64,000 nt of DNA from Lachnospiraceae bacterium (GCA_017936885.1 JAGBEO010000003.1:62001-126000), one strand, 5' to 3'; positions 14,915-24,545 are shown, counted from the stretch's first letter. Notes: a model not told the origin generated them from the sequence alone. Program-made: numbers and translations.

Positions 14915-17056
14915 TTACCACAACCCAAACACGTCTCTTAAGAACAAATAAGCCACAGTAAAGATCAGACCAACACAGAACAGCAGTAATCCAAAGGACA
15001 TGCTTCGAGTGATCACGGCATTATTTTCAGCCCATTCTTCATGGAACATCGCAAACTTATGATCATAATCCACGTTCTTAGGATGTTTTCTGTTGAATGT
15101 TTTATTACCAAGCATCTGGAACCATTCCGCTACACAGGCACACATATGGCTAAGCGGAGTACCCTCTGCAAGCTCCTGCGGTAGTTTGCTGTCTTTGTAA
15201 ATAGTCTTACGCAGTAAAACAACCACGGTATCAACAAGGCTGTCCAGAACACGGCACAGGAAACCGAATACGGCAGGCAGAATCTTCAGTAACAGGGGAC
15301 GATAAATTATATCCTCTAAATCCAGATACCGATACCAGCGGTTCACATACATCTTAGCGGAAGCTTCGGCGTTTTCTTTCTTCATCAGCCACAAACGTAC
15401 AATGACGATATAAACTAAAGCGCCAATAATCAGAGAGATTGCTGCACCTTTTAAATTGGTAAAGGAGAAGTAAGCTACCTTATGTCCGGCTTCTTCCACT
15501 TGCATGAATCCCTGGCCCAGATCAGCCAGTCCATCCATCACGATACCGGGGAAGAATCCCATAATCGGCAGAAGCGTTGCACTTAAGCCAAGTGCAAAGG
15601 CGCTGACCTTATTCATGTATTTGCCCTTTAAGGCATCATACTTAGCCTGCACGGATTCATCCGCATTCTTTTCAATAAAGATACAGATATAAAGCTTCGT
15701 CATATAAGCTACGGTCAATCCGCCGCTGAACAGGAAAATCCATTCGATGCCCTTCATCAATCCGGCATCAAAGATTCCGAAAGCCTGTCCCTCGCGGAGC
15801 AGTTCGATGTATTCCACAATGCTTTCATGGATCAGTGTTTTGCTGACATAACCGTTCCAGAGTGGCACACCGCCGATACCAAGGGCGCCCATCAGGAAAA
15901 TATAGTTAAGCAAAGGCTTTTTGCGTCCGAAACCGCGGATATCATTCAAATTCAGCTTGTGTACATTCATAAAGATCGCACCTGCCGCCATGAAAAGCGC
16001 CAGCTTGATTAGAGAATGGTTTACCATATGAAGCATACTGCCCCGTACGGCTAAGAGATTATCTTCACCCAGCAGACCTGACATGCCGACGCCCACCAGA
16101 ATAAATCCGATCTGGGAGACGGAGGAGCAGGCAAGCGTTCTCTTAAGGTCTACAGAGAACAGGGCAAGTACCGCACCGACTACCATCGTGCACACGCCGA
16201 TGATCAGGATAAAGCTGCCCCAGGCGGTGTTGCCCAGGAAAAGATAAGCTGTCAAAATTAAAATACCGTACATACCGGCTTTGGTCAGAATACCGGAAAG
16301 CAGTGCGGATGCCGGAGCCGGAGCCACCGGATGGGCTTTCGGAAGCCAGATATGCAGAGGGAATGCACCTGCTTTTGCACCGAAACCAAACAGCATACAG
16401 ATGCCTGCGATCCAAAGCTGTGTGCAGTCCGTGCTCGCAGCACTGAGCAGACCGTAAGTGGTATAGGCGTCAATCAGTTCATCAAAGAACAAAGTACCTG
16501 TCACATCATACAGCAGGAAGATACCCATCAGCATGACCAGACCGCCGATTACTGCCACAGCCAGATAAGTGGCTGCCGCGCGCAGGGATTCCTTTTTCTC
16601 ATCATGTGCTACCCACACATAGGAGGTAAAGGACATGATCTCGAAGAAGATAAAGGTGGTATAGAAGTCAGCGGACAGGAATACGCCTTCCGTGGCGCCT
16701 AAGGTCAATAACAGGAACAGATAATATCTGTTTCTGTTGCGGTAGTGTGCAAAGTATTCTTTGGAAAAGAGGGTACTCATAAACCACATAAAGGCGGCGA
16801 TCATACCATACATAGCGCGGAAGCCGTCCAGGGTAAAGTGCAGTCCCATGCCACAGATGTAAGGGATTTCCACAAGGATTCCGGAAACACCGCCTGTCAG
16901 GGTTTGCATAAATAAGTATAAAAATAATCCAAAGGTAATGCCTGTAACTATATCAGCAAAATAGCTTCGCACTTCCTTCTGAAATCGTCCCAGAAGATAG
17001 CAGAGGATCGCCGATATCATAGGCAGAAAAACAACTGTACAAATAAGTGTATTCAT
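14915..17056 (-). CDS. Antiporter-like subunit, NuoL/MrpA-N type
   Basis: About 713 residues, the largest of four ND-like subunits and the last gene of the operon. It has the proton-conducting core: FIFFEIMSF (Glu of span 5), FGFGAKAGAFPLHIWLPKAH (Lys of span 7), SALLSGILTKAGMYG (Lys of span 8) and GYVSKTLIHES (Lys of span 12). A long C-terminal part adds two or three spans and a lateral-helix-like segment, as in NuoL. ATG 17056 follows AAGGAGGTG; the longer frame from 17092 overlaps the upstream gene and is not used. It should pump or exchange H+ or Na+ as part of the membrane complex. Confidence 0.87.
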   Translation of the reverse strand: MNTLICTVVFLPMISAILCYLLGRFQKEVRSYFADIVTGITFGLFLYLFMQTLTGGVSGILVEIPYICGMGLHFTLDGFRAMYGMIAAFMWFMSTLFSKEYFAHYRNRNRYYLFLLLTLGATEGVFLSADFYTTFIFFEIMSFTSYVWVAHDEKKESLRAAATYLAVAVIGGLVMLMGIFLLYDVTGTLFFDELIDAYTTYGLLSAASTDCTQLWIAGICMLFGFGAKAGAFPLHIWLPKAHPVAPAPASALLSGILTKAGMYGILILTAYLFLGNTAWGSFILIIGVCTMVVGAVLALFSVDLKRTLACSSVSQIGFILVGVGMSGLLGEDNLLAVRGSMLHMVNHSLIKLALFMAAGAIFMNVHKLNLNDIRGFGRKKPLLNYIFLMGALGIGGVPLWNGYVSKTLIHESIVEYIELLREGQAFGIFDAGLMKGIEWIFLFSGGLTVAYMTKLYICIFIEKNADESVQAKYDALKGKYMNKVSAFALGLSATLLPIMGFFPGIVMDGLADLGQGFMQVEEAGHKVAYFSFTNLKGAAISLIIGALVYIVIVRLWLMKKENAEASAKMYVNRWYRYLDLEDIIYRPLLLKILPAVFGFLCRVLDSLVDTVVVLLRKTIYKDSKLPQELAEGTPLSHMCACVAEWFQMLGNKTFNRKHPKNVDYDHKFAMFHEEWAENNAVITRSMSFGLLLFCVGLIFTVAYLFLRDVFGLW

Positions 17057-17069
17057 ATCGGGCACCTCC

Positions 17070-18533
17070 TTAATATAATCCTGCAGCCACATCGTAGAAG
17101 AAATCTACCAGCGGCTGGGAATAAACGCCGAACAAAATAATAAAGAAAGTAAATACAAACAACGGCACTAACATTTTCCAATTAGGGTCTTTCACATCCT
17201 GTAACGTGCTGTAGTCAAAATCCTTACCGGGGAAGAAAGCACGCACTACGATGGTCAGCATGTAGATTGCCGTCAGCAATGCGGAGATCAGCAGGCAGGC
17301 AATCCCGAAATAAGCTACCACGTTGCCGCTTTCTACCGCAGCAGTGGCAAGATTCCATTTACTGATAAAGCCTGCAAGACCCGGTACACCCATAAGGGCG
17401 AAAGCAGATACGGTAAAGATACCGAAGATGCAGGGCATTTTATAACCCATGCCGTCTAACTCATGTACATAATTCCTTTCTGTCTGATGTATGATAGCAC
17501 CCGCACAGAAGAAGGAGCTGATCTTCATGATAGCATGAATGATCAAATGAGACAGAGCGCCTACCAGCCCAAGCGGTGTCATAATGACGACGCCGAAGAG
17601 AATATAGGACAGGTTACTGATGGTAGAGTAAGCCAGCCTTCTCTTTAGGTGTGTCTCTTTCACGGCACGGCTGCAGCCGTATACGATAGTAAACATGACG
17701 ATGATCATAACCGTGGTCTGTGCCCATGTGCCTTTCAGGAAATCCGTACCGAAGCTGTAATAGGTCAGTCGGATAATGGCGAAAGCACCGGATTTTACGA
17801 CTGCAACCGCATGAAGCAGAGCAGTAACCGGAGTGGGCGCTACACCTGCCTGGGGCAGCCAGGAGTTAAACGGACAAACCGCCGCTTTCACACCGAAGCC
17901 CATAAATGCGATCACGTATATGAGCAGTAATATGTTTGTTTTGTCTCCGATCTTGGCAGGATCAAGCACACCGCCGAGAATGAAATTATTGGTAGTACCG
18001 TAGACAATGATCATGATCAGACCGAGGAAAGCGAAAGCCGCACCGCCCAGGGAATAGTACAAATATTTTCGGCTGGCGAGAATGGCTTCTCTGGTCAGCG
18101 TGTGCATGACTAACGGTACTGTAACCAAAGTCAATAACTCATAGAAGAAATACATGGTCAGCAGGTTCGCAGCAAACGCAATGCCAAGCGTCACACCGTA
18201 TGTCATCGTGTAGAATAAAAAGAAGATTTTTTCATTCTCTTCCTTGGTCATATACTCGAAAGCATACAGCGTAGCAAAGGGCCACAGCGCAGATACCAGA
18301 CCTGCGAAAACCATACTCATGCCATCCACGCGGAAGTTGATACTTAAATCTCCCGTAAAGTGGGCAAGCACAAAGGTGCTGTCAGTATGATGCAGCAGCA
18401 GATACCATACAAGGATACTGTTTAAAATAACTGCACATTCTAAGAAAATTTCCCAGTGGCTTCTCTTTTTAAAGGGAAGCAGTGGTACTAAGATTCCGGC
18501 TATTAACGGAAGTAAAATTACTAAGATAATCAT
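17070..18533 (-). CDS. Antiporter-like subunit, MrpD/NuoN type (copy 3)
   Basis: About 487 residues with roughly 14 membrane spans. Conserved ion-channel residues are present: MYFFYELLTLVTVPLVMHT (span-5 Glu), MGFGVKAAVCPFNSWLPQAG (span-7 Lys), LLHAVAVVKSGAFAIIRLTY (span-8 Lys) and PGLAGFISKWNLA (span-12 Lys). Start ATG 18533 with AAAGGAG is chosen over an upstream in-frame codon at 18569. It lies 17 bases after the stop of the preceding antiporter gene. All residues needed for proton translocation seem intact, so it is likely an active subunit. Confidence 0.87.
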   Translation of the reverse strand: MIILVILLPLIAGILVPLLPFKKRSHWEIFLECAVILNSILVWYLLLHHTDSTFVLAHFTGDLSINFRVDGMSMVFAGLVSALWPFATLYAFEYMTKEENEKIFFLFYTMTYGVTLGIAFAANLLTMYFFYELLTLVTVPLVMHTLTREAILASRKYLYYSLGGAAFAFLGLIMIIVYGTTNNFILGGVLDPAKIGDKTNILLLIYVIAFMGFGVKAAVCPFNSWLPQAGVAPTPVTALLHAVAVVKSGAFAIIRLTYYSFGTDFLKGTWAQTTVMIIVMFTIVYGCSRAVKETHLKRRLAYSTISNLSYILFGVVIMTPLGLVGALSHLIIHAIMKISSFFCAGAIIHQTERNYVHELDGMGYKMPCIFGIFTVSAFALMGVPGLAGFISKWNLATAAVESGNVVAYFGIACLLISALLTAIYMLTIVVRAFFPGKDFDYSTLQDVKDPNWKMLVPLFVFTFFIILFGVYSQPLVDFFYDVAAGLY

Positions 18534-18549
18534 AACTGCTTCTCCTTTC

Positions 18550-20022
18550 TTATAATATCGTGCTGACAATCTGTGTCAGGTAATCAACCAGCGGGGTCGG
18601 AAGTAATCCGATCAAAACGGACAGAACTGTCAGAATCAGTAACGGTATCGTCATCCATCCGGAAGGCTCCCGTTTCTTGAAATGTTCATAGTCATAATCC
18701 GCACCCGGGAAAAAGCCCTGAATGGTAAGCGGTAACAAATAACCTGCGGTAAGCAGTGCACTGACAAGCAGGATTACGGGACCAAGCCAGGAAAACACCG
18801 GAATGGCGCTTCCTAAGGAGCCGATTGCCAGATACCATTTGCTGACAAAACCGCCCGTGGGCGGGATACCGATGAGGCCCAGGGAAACGATGGTGTAACA
18901 CCACATCGTCAGAGGCATCTCTTTACCAATGCCGCGCAGCTCGTCCACCTTAGTTTTGCCCGTGGTATAGATGATGGCGCCGGCACAGAGGAACAGTGTT
19001 GACTTGATAAATCCGTGTGCCAGTACATGAAGGAATCCACCGGTTACGGAACCGGCATCCATGACTGCCAGTCCGAATAAGATATAGGAAAGCTGACTTA
19101 CGGTAGAGTAAGCGAGCCGTTTTTTCAATACCTTTTCACGGTATGCAAGCATAGAACCCATAAAAACGGTAATCAGTGTGAGAATAAGCCATACGGTCTG
19201 AACCCAGGTGCCTCGTAAGAAGGAAGCGCCGAAAATATAGTAGACCAGACGGACAATACCAAGAACACCTGCCTTGACAATCACTGCGGAAAGAACTGCG
19301 GATGCCGGAGCCGGAGCTACCGGATGGGCGGTAGGCAGCCATGCGTGCATAGGGAACATACCCGCTTTCACACTGAAGCCTAAGATCATGACAAAGGCAA
19401 CGATCAACAAAAGTCCCGTGTGCTCTGTCGCAGCAGAAGATGTCAGCACACCGCCTGCGGTAAAGGTTAAGCTGTCGCTGTATTTGCAGACAAAGTAAAT
19501 ACCAAACAAGGCAGCGTAGGCACCGCATAAAGAGTAGAATAAATACTTCAAACCTGCCATAATAGCTTCCCTGCTGCCATTATGTAATACTAATGGCATG
19601 GAAGATAAGGTCAGCATTTCGAAGAACAGGTAAAAGGTGATCAGGTTGCCTGCAAAACACAGTGCGTTCAGAACACCGAACACGATCAGATAATATCCGT
19701 AGTAGCGTTTCTCTTTCGTTTCATGTTTCATGTACTCGAAAGAGAAGAAACCGGCGCAGACAAAGATGATCATTGTCATTGCGGAAAAGATTACGCTTAC
19801 GGCATCCACCGAAAAGTAAATCGGCAGTGACTGTGTCAGATAGAATAACGTAAAGTCCGTACCATGTGCCGTAAGCAGCGTGGCAACGACCAAGATACCT
19901 GTGATGACAAAACAAATACCTGTGGTGATCAACAGGTTTCGTCTGTCAGCCATCTCTTTTCTTATCAAAAGATAAACTCCGGCAAGAACCGGGAAAAATA
20001 TGGATAAAAGAATCGAATACAT
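18550..20022 (-). CDS. Antiporter-like subunit, MrpD/NuoN type (copy 2)
   Basis: 490 residues, about 14 spans. Key segments: FYLFFEMLTLSSMPLVLH, ILGFSVKAGMFPMHAWLPTA, VLSAVIVKAGVLGIVRLVYY and PTGGFVSKWYLA, giving Glu and Lys residues at all four expected sites. The start ATG follows AAGGAGGTGACGAC. The protein is similar to, but clearly distinct from, its two neighbours, so the operon carries diverged paralogs rather than a recent duplication. Confidence 0.88.
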   Translation of the reverse strand: MYSILLSIFFPVLAGVYLLIRKEMADRRNLLITTGICFVITGILVVATLLTAHGTDFTLFYLTQSLPIYFSVDAVSVIFSAMTMIIFVCAGFFSFEYMKHETKEKRYYGYYLIVFGVLNALCFAGNLITFYLFFEMLTLSSMPLVLHNGSREAIMAGLKYLFYSLCGAYAALFGIYFVCKYSDSLTFTAGGVLTSSAATEHTGLLLIVAFVMILGFSVKAGMFPMHAWLPTAHPVAPAPASAVLSAVIVKAGVLGIVRLVYYIFGASFLRGTWVQTVWLILTLITVFMGSMLAYREKVLKKRLAYSTVSQLSYILFGLAVMDAGSVTGGFLHVLAHGFIKSTLFLCAGAIIYTTGKTKVDELRGIGKEMPLTMWCYTIVSLGLIGIPPTGGFVSKWYLAIGSLGSAIPVFSWLGPVILLVSALLTAGYLLPLTIQGFFPGADYDYEHFKKREPSGWMTIPLLILTVLSVLIGLLPTPLVDYLTQIVSTIL

Positions 20023-20034
20023 GTCGTCACCTCC

Positions 20035-21528
20035 TTATGCAAACATGGCAAGCCCCTGTTCGATCATATCTACGATTGGCTGGGAGCTAATGCCTAAAAT
20101 AATATTTAAAATGATAAAGAATACCAATACAACAGCATATAATTTCATATCCTTAAATGTTACACTCGGATAGGAAGTCTCTTCGACCGGCGTATAGATC
20201 CGAATTACCGTCTTCATGAAATAGATGGCATTTAAGATCGTACTGATACCGAGAACGATCAATGCCGGCAGCATCTTACCGTTTATCTGAACTGCTGCCT
20301 GTGCAAACAGCAGCTTGCTGATAAAGCCGGAGAATAACGGTACGCCGACCATGGAGAGGGAGCCTACCGTAAAGGTGACGCCTGCCCATTTGTTGCGGTA
20401 TGCGGAACCGGTCAACTCAATAAATTTACGGCTGCCGCCGGACACGTCGGTCAAGCCAATCGCCGCGATAAATAACAGAGACTTGGTAGCGGCATGGGAG
20501 AGAATATGGAACACGCTGGCAACTATACCGTATTGGGTTCCCATACCGAAGCCCATATAAATGTATCCGATCTGCGCTACCGAGGAGAAAGCAATCATTC
20601 TGCGGATATCGTTTTCCCTGATGGCGCTTAAGGAACCAAAGATCATACCCATCAGACCGAACACAAACAGTACATCAATAATTCTTGTGTTGATAAAGAT
20701 ATCAAAACCGATCACACGGTAAATAATCTTGATCAGTAAGAAAATATAGCCCTTGGATACCAGACTGGACAATATGGCGGCGGAAGATACCGTGGAGTAA
20801 CCGTAGGCATCAGGCAGCCATGCATGGAACGGAAACAGGGCGCTCTTAATACAAAGTCCCACAGTCATCAGGGCAATGGCAACGATCAGGGGAATGTTGT
20901 ACTCTCCCTGCGCTACGATTGCGGCAACGGATTCTTTCATATTGCTCATTAAAAGATGTCCGGTGAGATCATACAGCATACATAAGCCGAGCAGCAGCAG
21001 ACCGGAACCGAGCAGACTCATGATCATATATCTGACTGCCGCCTCAATGGTTCTGCCCACCTGACGGATCATGATCAGACCGCAGGCTGATATGGTATTG
21101 ATCTCCACAAACACGTATGCAGTAAACATATCGTTCGTGTATACCAGTGCCAGTAAGGAACTCAATAGAAGATTGGTCAGCACATAGTATAGGAAGACCT
21201 TATTTTCTTCCACTTCTTTCATCAGCTTATGCTGACCGCCCAAAAGAGACAACAGCATAATAATACAGAAGAATAATGCCATACCCGCTTCCAGTACACC
21301 GGCGCGAATCTCGTTACCCCATGGAGCGGGGAACTTACCCATTACATAGACGAAAGATTCGCCCGTCGAGATCGTGTAGAGCAAAGTGCAGGCGCTTAAA
21401 ATCGTAACGATGATCAACAGAATGGTATTGAGCCATCTGGCTGTTTTGCCTCTCAGCCCGGAACTGATGATACCTGCAAACAGGCAAAGCATGATGGAAA
21501 TACAAGGAAAGTTCTGTATGAAATCCAT
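20035..21528 (-). CDS. mrpD: Antiporter-like subunit, MrpD type (copy 1)
   Basis: 497 residues, about 14 spans, immediately after the MrpC-like gene, where MrpD stands in canonical mrp operons. Channel residues: TAYVFVEINTISACGL (Glu), GLCIKSALFPFHAWLPDAYG (Lys), SSLVSKGYIFLLIKII (Lys), LFSGFISKLLFAQ (Lys). GGGGGGACTGTAA precedes the ATG. This copy is the best candidate for the true MrpD, with copies 2 and 3 as extra ion-translocating modules. Confidence 0.88.
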   Translation of the reverse strand: MDFIQNFPCISIMLCLFAGIISSGLRGKTARWLNTILLIIVTILSACTLLYTISTGESFVYVMGKFPAPWGNEIRAGVLEAGMALFFCIIMLLSLLGGQHKLMKEVEENKVFLYYVLTNLLLSSLLALVYTNDMFTAYVFVEINTISACGLIMIRQVGRTIEAAVRYMIMSLLGSGLLLLGLCMLYDLTGHLLMSNMKESVAAIVAQGEYNIPLIVAIALMTVGLCIKSALFPFHAWLPDAYGYSTVSSAAILSSLVSKGYIFLLIKIIYRVIGFDIFINTRIIDVLFVFGLMGMIFGSLSAIRENDIRRMIAFSSVAQIGYIYMGFGMGTQYGIVASVFHILSHAATKSLLFIAAIGLTDVSGGSRKFIELTGSAYRNKWAGVTFTVGSLSMVGVPLFSGFISKLLFAQAAVQINGKMLPALIVLGISTILNAIYFMKTVIRIYTPVEETSYPSVTFKDMKLYAVVLVFFIILNIILGISSQPIVDMIEQGLAMFA

Positions 21529-21903
21529 TTACAGTCCCCCCTTTTTCAGTAAAGTAGAGATTTCGTCCAAATCAAGCGTATGATAGCGTCTATAAAGACG
21601 AATCGTTAATGCCAGCATCAATGCACTGACGGAAACGGATACAACGATACCGGTCAGCACCAGACCACTGGGAACCGGATTGATATAGGCTTCAACACTT
21701 GTGACGCCGTCTGCTACGATAGGAGCCACACGACCTGCAATATAGCCTTTTTCTGCCAAAAAGAGGTAAATTGCCGTATCCATAATGTTAAGACCTATGA
21801 TTTTTTTGATTAAGTTGGACTGTAACAGCAGATTACCAAAACCGATACCAAACAGGATCATAGCAACCGCTTCGCCATAGTTCGTAAATAAATTAGCTCC
21901 CAT
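21529..21903 (-). CDS. mrpC: MrpC/NuoK-like subunit
   Basis: About 124 residues with three membrane spans. Landmarks are FGIGFGNLLLQSNLIKKIIG, NIMDTAIYLFLAEKGYI and INPVPSGLVLTGIVVSVSVS, the last being the typical DP(L/V)P-x-ALVLTAIVI segment of MrpC. ATG 21903 (MGANLFTNYG) has GGAGGG upstream; the longer frame from 21957 overlaps the previous gene. It is the NuoK-like partner that sits between the B-like and D-like subunits. Confidence 0.87.
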   Translation of the reverse strand: MGANLFTNYGEAVAMILFGIGFGNLLLQSNLIKKIIGLNIMDTAIYLFLAEKGYIAGRVAPIVADGVTSVEAYINPVPSGLVLTGIVVSVSVSALMLALTIRLYRRYHTLDLDEISTLLKKGGL

Positions 21904-21904
21904 T

Positions 21905-22867
21905 TTACAGCCCTCCTCTTCTGAATAATGCGTAGAATGCATACATGGTACAGGCAACTTCCAGACCTACACAGATGTTGATCGGAAGAATAATGCCGCT
22001 GCTTAAAATATGTCCCGCAATGCCCAGCGGAATGTGATTTTCAATTCCGTTAGCACCCGTCATATAGAAATAAGTGCCGATCAGACCATACATGCACAGC
22101 GCGGTGATTTTAGCAATTTTATAAATATGTTCATTGAAAAACTGCTGTGTCTTCTTAAAACCGAACGAGCACACATACAGAATCAGTCCGGCGCCCATAA
22201 TAGCACCGCCGGAGAAACCGCCACCCGGAGATAAATGTCCGTTCAATATAATATAGATACCGAAGATAAAGATAATCGGGCAGAGTACGAAGGCAACACC
22301 CTGCAGGATCATGTCATTTTTAGGCTCGAAACGGCGGTCGTTTTTCACCTCCTGTTTCTTCAGAAGCTCGTCATCAATCATCAGAAGAATCATAACGCAG
22401 CAGGTCGCAATAAACAGTACGTTGGTTTCGCCGAACGTATCAAAAGCCCTGTAGGTTAAGATCATGCCGGATACAATATTGAGCGCGCCGGTTTCCTCAA
22501 GCCCTTGCTCGATGTAACGCTCGGCTACCGTGTTGTTAGCAGGATTGGATGGGTCACCGGTAGGCGGCAGATAGGATACTGTCACCAGCAGCAAACCAAC
22601 CAGCGCAATACAGAAGATAACGGCGGCTATGATATAAATTCGATTGAAAGCATGAAGCAGTTTGTTATGCTGTGTATCATACACCTTGTCCCGAAGCATC
22701 TGAGCTTCACTCATGCGCTCGATAATGGTAGCGTCGGGAACGACTTTCTCTTTCTGTGCCTGCATTTCCACTTCTCCCACATAAGGGTCCTTGGTGCCGG
22801 ACAACCAGCGGAAGAACTTGAAAGCGCCTGTCTTTTCATATTCGTTTTTTGATTTTAATTTACTCAT
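21905..22867 (-). CDS. mrpB: MbhE/MnhB fusion-type subunit
   Basis: About 320 residues. The first 75 residues are a charged cytoplasmic segment. Next come a membrane domain around residues 70-155 with GALNIVSGMILTYRAFDTFG and ETNVLFIATCCVMILLM (MbhE/MrpA C-terminal type), and then an MnhB domain with GHLSPGGGFSGGAIMGAGLI. The two domains are separate genes in many archaeal mbh operons, so this is a fused form. The C-terminus overlaps nothing; the next gene starts one base after its stop. It forms part of the membrane scaffold that passes ions between antiporter subunits. Confidence 0.85.
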   Translation of the reverse strand: MSKLKSKNEYEKTGAFKFFRWLSGTKDPYVGEVEMQAQKEKVVPDATIIERMSEAQMLRDKVYDTQHNKLLHAFNRIYIIAAVIFCIALVGLLLVTVSYLPPTGDPSNPANNTVAERYIEQGLEETGALNIVSGMILTYRAFDTFGETNVLFIATCCVMILLMIDDELLKKQEVKNDRRFEPKNDMILQGVAFVLCPIIFIFGIYIILNGHLSPGGGFSGGAIMGAGLILYVCSFGFKKTQQFFNEHIYKIAKITALCMYGLIGTYFYMTGANGIENHIPLGIAGHILSSGIILPINICVGLEVACTMYAFYALFRRGGL

Positions 22868-23138
22868 GGAGGTCCGCCTCCTTCTTTTTCTCTTCTTTTT
22901 CTATATGGATTGCCTGAATCTTCTTCAATGTTGCGAAGAACAGGACGCTTGTGACACCCGCACCTACAGCAGCTTCCGTAATTGCCAGATCCGGTGATTC
23001 CAGACATACCCAGAGAATGGACATGATCAGACTGTAGGACATATAAATCAGGATGGAATTTAAAAGGTTTTTGGAAAGACTGACCGAGACCGCACAGACG
23101 ATCAGAAACAATAATAAAATATACTGAAAAGTGGTCAT
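22860..23138 (-). CDS. MbhD/DUF4040-type subunit
   Basis: 92 residues, three spans, with ESPDLAITEAAVGAGVTSVL, the signature (A/S)PD-x-A-TEAAVGAG of the DUF4040 domain found in MrpA and as MbhD. A charged tail rich in Lys and Glu follows. It overlaps its neighbours on both sides by a few bases, showing tight translational coupling. Confidence 0.87.
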   Translation of the reverse strand: MTTFQYILLLFLIVCAVSVSLSKNLLNSILIYMSYSLIMSILWVCLESPDLAITEAAVGAGVTSVLFFATLKKIQAIHIEKEEKKKEADLHE

Positions 23139-23545
23139 GATACTTCGCCTCCCGTCGTTTTATCTGTTTCAGCGGCTGCATTGTCTGCTTCTGCCAGTTC
23201 CGCCTCTAAATCTTTTACATCATCATAAATCAGACAATGTGCATCTAAATTATCATTGGTAGCAACTTCCAGTCTTGCCACTACGTGAGAAGATACCGGG
23301 GAAGTAAACCACAGAAAACAAACAATGAGCATAAGTTTCAAAGTAGTGAAATTCAAGCCTGAGAAAAACATCAGTCCGATCAGGCAGGAACTGATACCCA
23401 ACGTATCGCCCATGGCTGCGGCATGCATTCTGTTTAAGACATAATTTAAATGAAACACGCCGAAGATTTCCGTAAAAAAGATAACCAGACCGCATATCAG
23501 GAATGCACTTCCAATGATGAGCCTGATCCAATCAAAGATTCCCAT
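23135..23545 (-). CDS. mrpG: MrpG-like subunit
   Basis: 136 residues, three spans, with LNRMHAAAMGDTLGISSCLI, the MnhG/PhaG signature, and an acidic C-terminal tail (LEAELAEADNAAAETDK). AAGGAGGTATGTCTG precedes the ATG. Its stop overlaps the start of the MbhD-like gene (ATGA). Confidence 0.88.
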   Translation of the reverse strand: MGIFDWIRLIIGSAFLICGLVIFFTEIFGVFHLNYVLNRMHAAAMGDTLGISSCLIGLMFFSGLNFTTLKLMLIVCFLWFTSPVSSHVVARLEVATNDNLDAHCLIYDDVKDLEAELAEADNAAAETDKTTGGEVS

Positions 23546-23867
23546 CAGACATACCTCCTTGTTCCGTATTTGTATCAGGATTTTCTTCTGCTTTGCGTTT
23601 CTCCTCGTAGATACCGATGTATACTTTGGAGAGAACGACTACTGCCAAAAAGCTGATCATGGCGTAGATTAAGCAGACATCCACCAGATAACCTTCATTC
23701 AGCATAAGAGCCAAAACCGAGATCATGACCATGACCATCGTGCCCATCATATTGACTGACATCAGGCGGTCGGCGACACGTGGTCCCTTTACAGCGCGAA
23801 TCAGACAGGCAAACAACATGAGCGCCAGTATAATAAGTACCGTGATATAGATATAATGAAATATCAT
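23532..23867 (-). CDS. mrpF: MrpF-like subunit
   Basis: 111 residues, three spans, with RAVKGPRVADRLMSVNMMGT, the MnhF motif R-x-x-KGP-x-x-DR. It overlaps the mrpG start by 14 bases. Minor membrane subunit of the antiporter complex. Confidence 0.88.
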   Translation of the reverse strand: MIFHYIYITVLIILALMLFACLIRAVKGPRVADRLMSVNMMGTMVMVMISVLALMLNEGYLVDVCLIYAMISFLAVVVLSKVYIGIYEEKRKAEENPDTNTEQGGMSDGNL

Positions 23868-23868
23868 A

Positions 23869-24333
23869 TTAACCCACCCTTTCTATTCTTTCTAATAATT
23901 GTACAAAGATGGAGGAATCAATTCCCTGTGCCAGTTCCTTATCCAGACAGTGTACCGTATATTCATTATCTTCCAATGATACCGTAATCGTACCCGGTGT
24001 CAAAGTGATGGAATTTGCCAGAAGCACTTTCGCAAATTTAGAATTCAGGTTTGTTTTAAAATGAATCACCGCCGGTTCAAGCTGATATTTGGAAGAGTAA
24101 ACCATTTTGAAAACTGCGCCGTTGGCTTTCAGGATTTCTATGATCAGCACGATGCAATAATGGATGACCAGCAAGGATTTTTTGAAAAGAATCACGTCCA
24201 TTTTAGGCTTGTACCCCATGAACTTGCATATAAACCAGTAGATCAGTCCCGCGATGACCAGACCGAACGCCGCAATTTCCAAAGTAAACTGCCCGTTAAA
24301 GATGATCCATATCAGAAAAAATATGATATACAT
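23869..24333 (-). CDS. mrpE: MrpE-like subunit
   Basis: 154 residues, two N-terminal spans and a cytoplasmic domain with SITLTPGTITVSLEDNEYTV, the MnhE signature. It is the first gene of the operon. TCGGAGGGAAATAGGAC precedes the ATG, and a near-consensus promoter lies about 60 bases further up. The start of the operon with E, F, G matches mbh-type gene order (mbhA, B, C). Confidence 0.88.
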   Translation of the reverse strand: MYIIFFLIWIIFNGQFTLEIAAFGLVIAGLIYWFICKFMGYKPKMDVILFKKSLLVIHYCIVLIIEILKANGAVFKMVYSSKYQLEPAVIHFKTNLNSKFAKVLLANSITLTPGTITVSLEDNEYTVHCLDKELAQGIDSSIFVQLLERIERVG

Positions 24334-24391
24334 GTCCTATTTCCCTCCGAATAGTTTCTTCTTATTTATTATGTATTTCTTAATCTTAGCT

Positions 24392-24420
24392 ATTATGGAC
24401 CTTGAAGAATAATGTGTCAA
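24392..24420 (-). promoter_or_regulatory. Promoter of the Mrp/Mbh-like operon
   Basis: On the minus strand TTGACA, a 17-base spacer and CATAAT. The -10 lies about 59 bases before the ATG of the mrpE-like gene. Confidence 0.7.
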
Positions 24421-24545
24421 GATGATTTTTGGTTTTTGTTAGGTTTTAGCAATTTCTTGACAAAGCGGGTGCCTGGCAGATTGCCTAAAAGAATAGAAAG
24501 GGAATGAGTCAGGATAACGGTCTTGGATAAAAATAGTAAAAACGA

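Noticed and set aside
14915-24333. Reading the ten-gene operon as respiratory complex I (nuo) or a hydrogenase
   Set aside because: No NuoB/C/D/F/G/I-like or hydrogenase large/small subunit gene is present; the E, F, G and MnhB-type subunits point to Mrp/Mbh.
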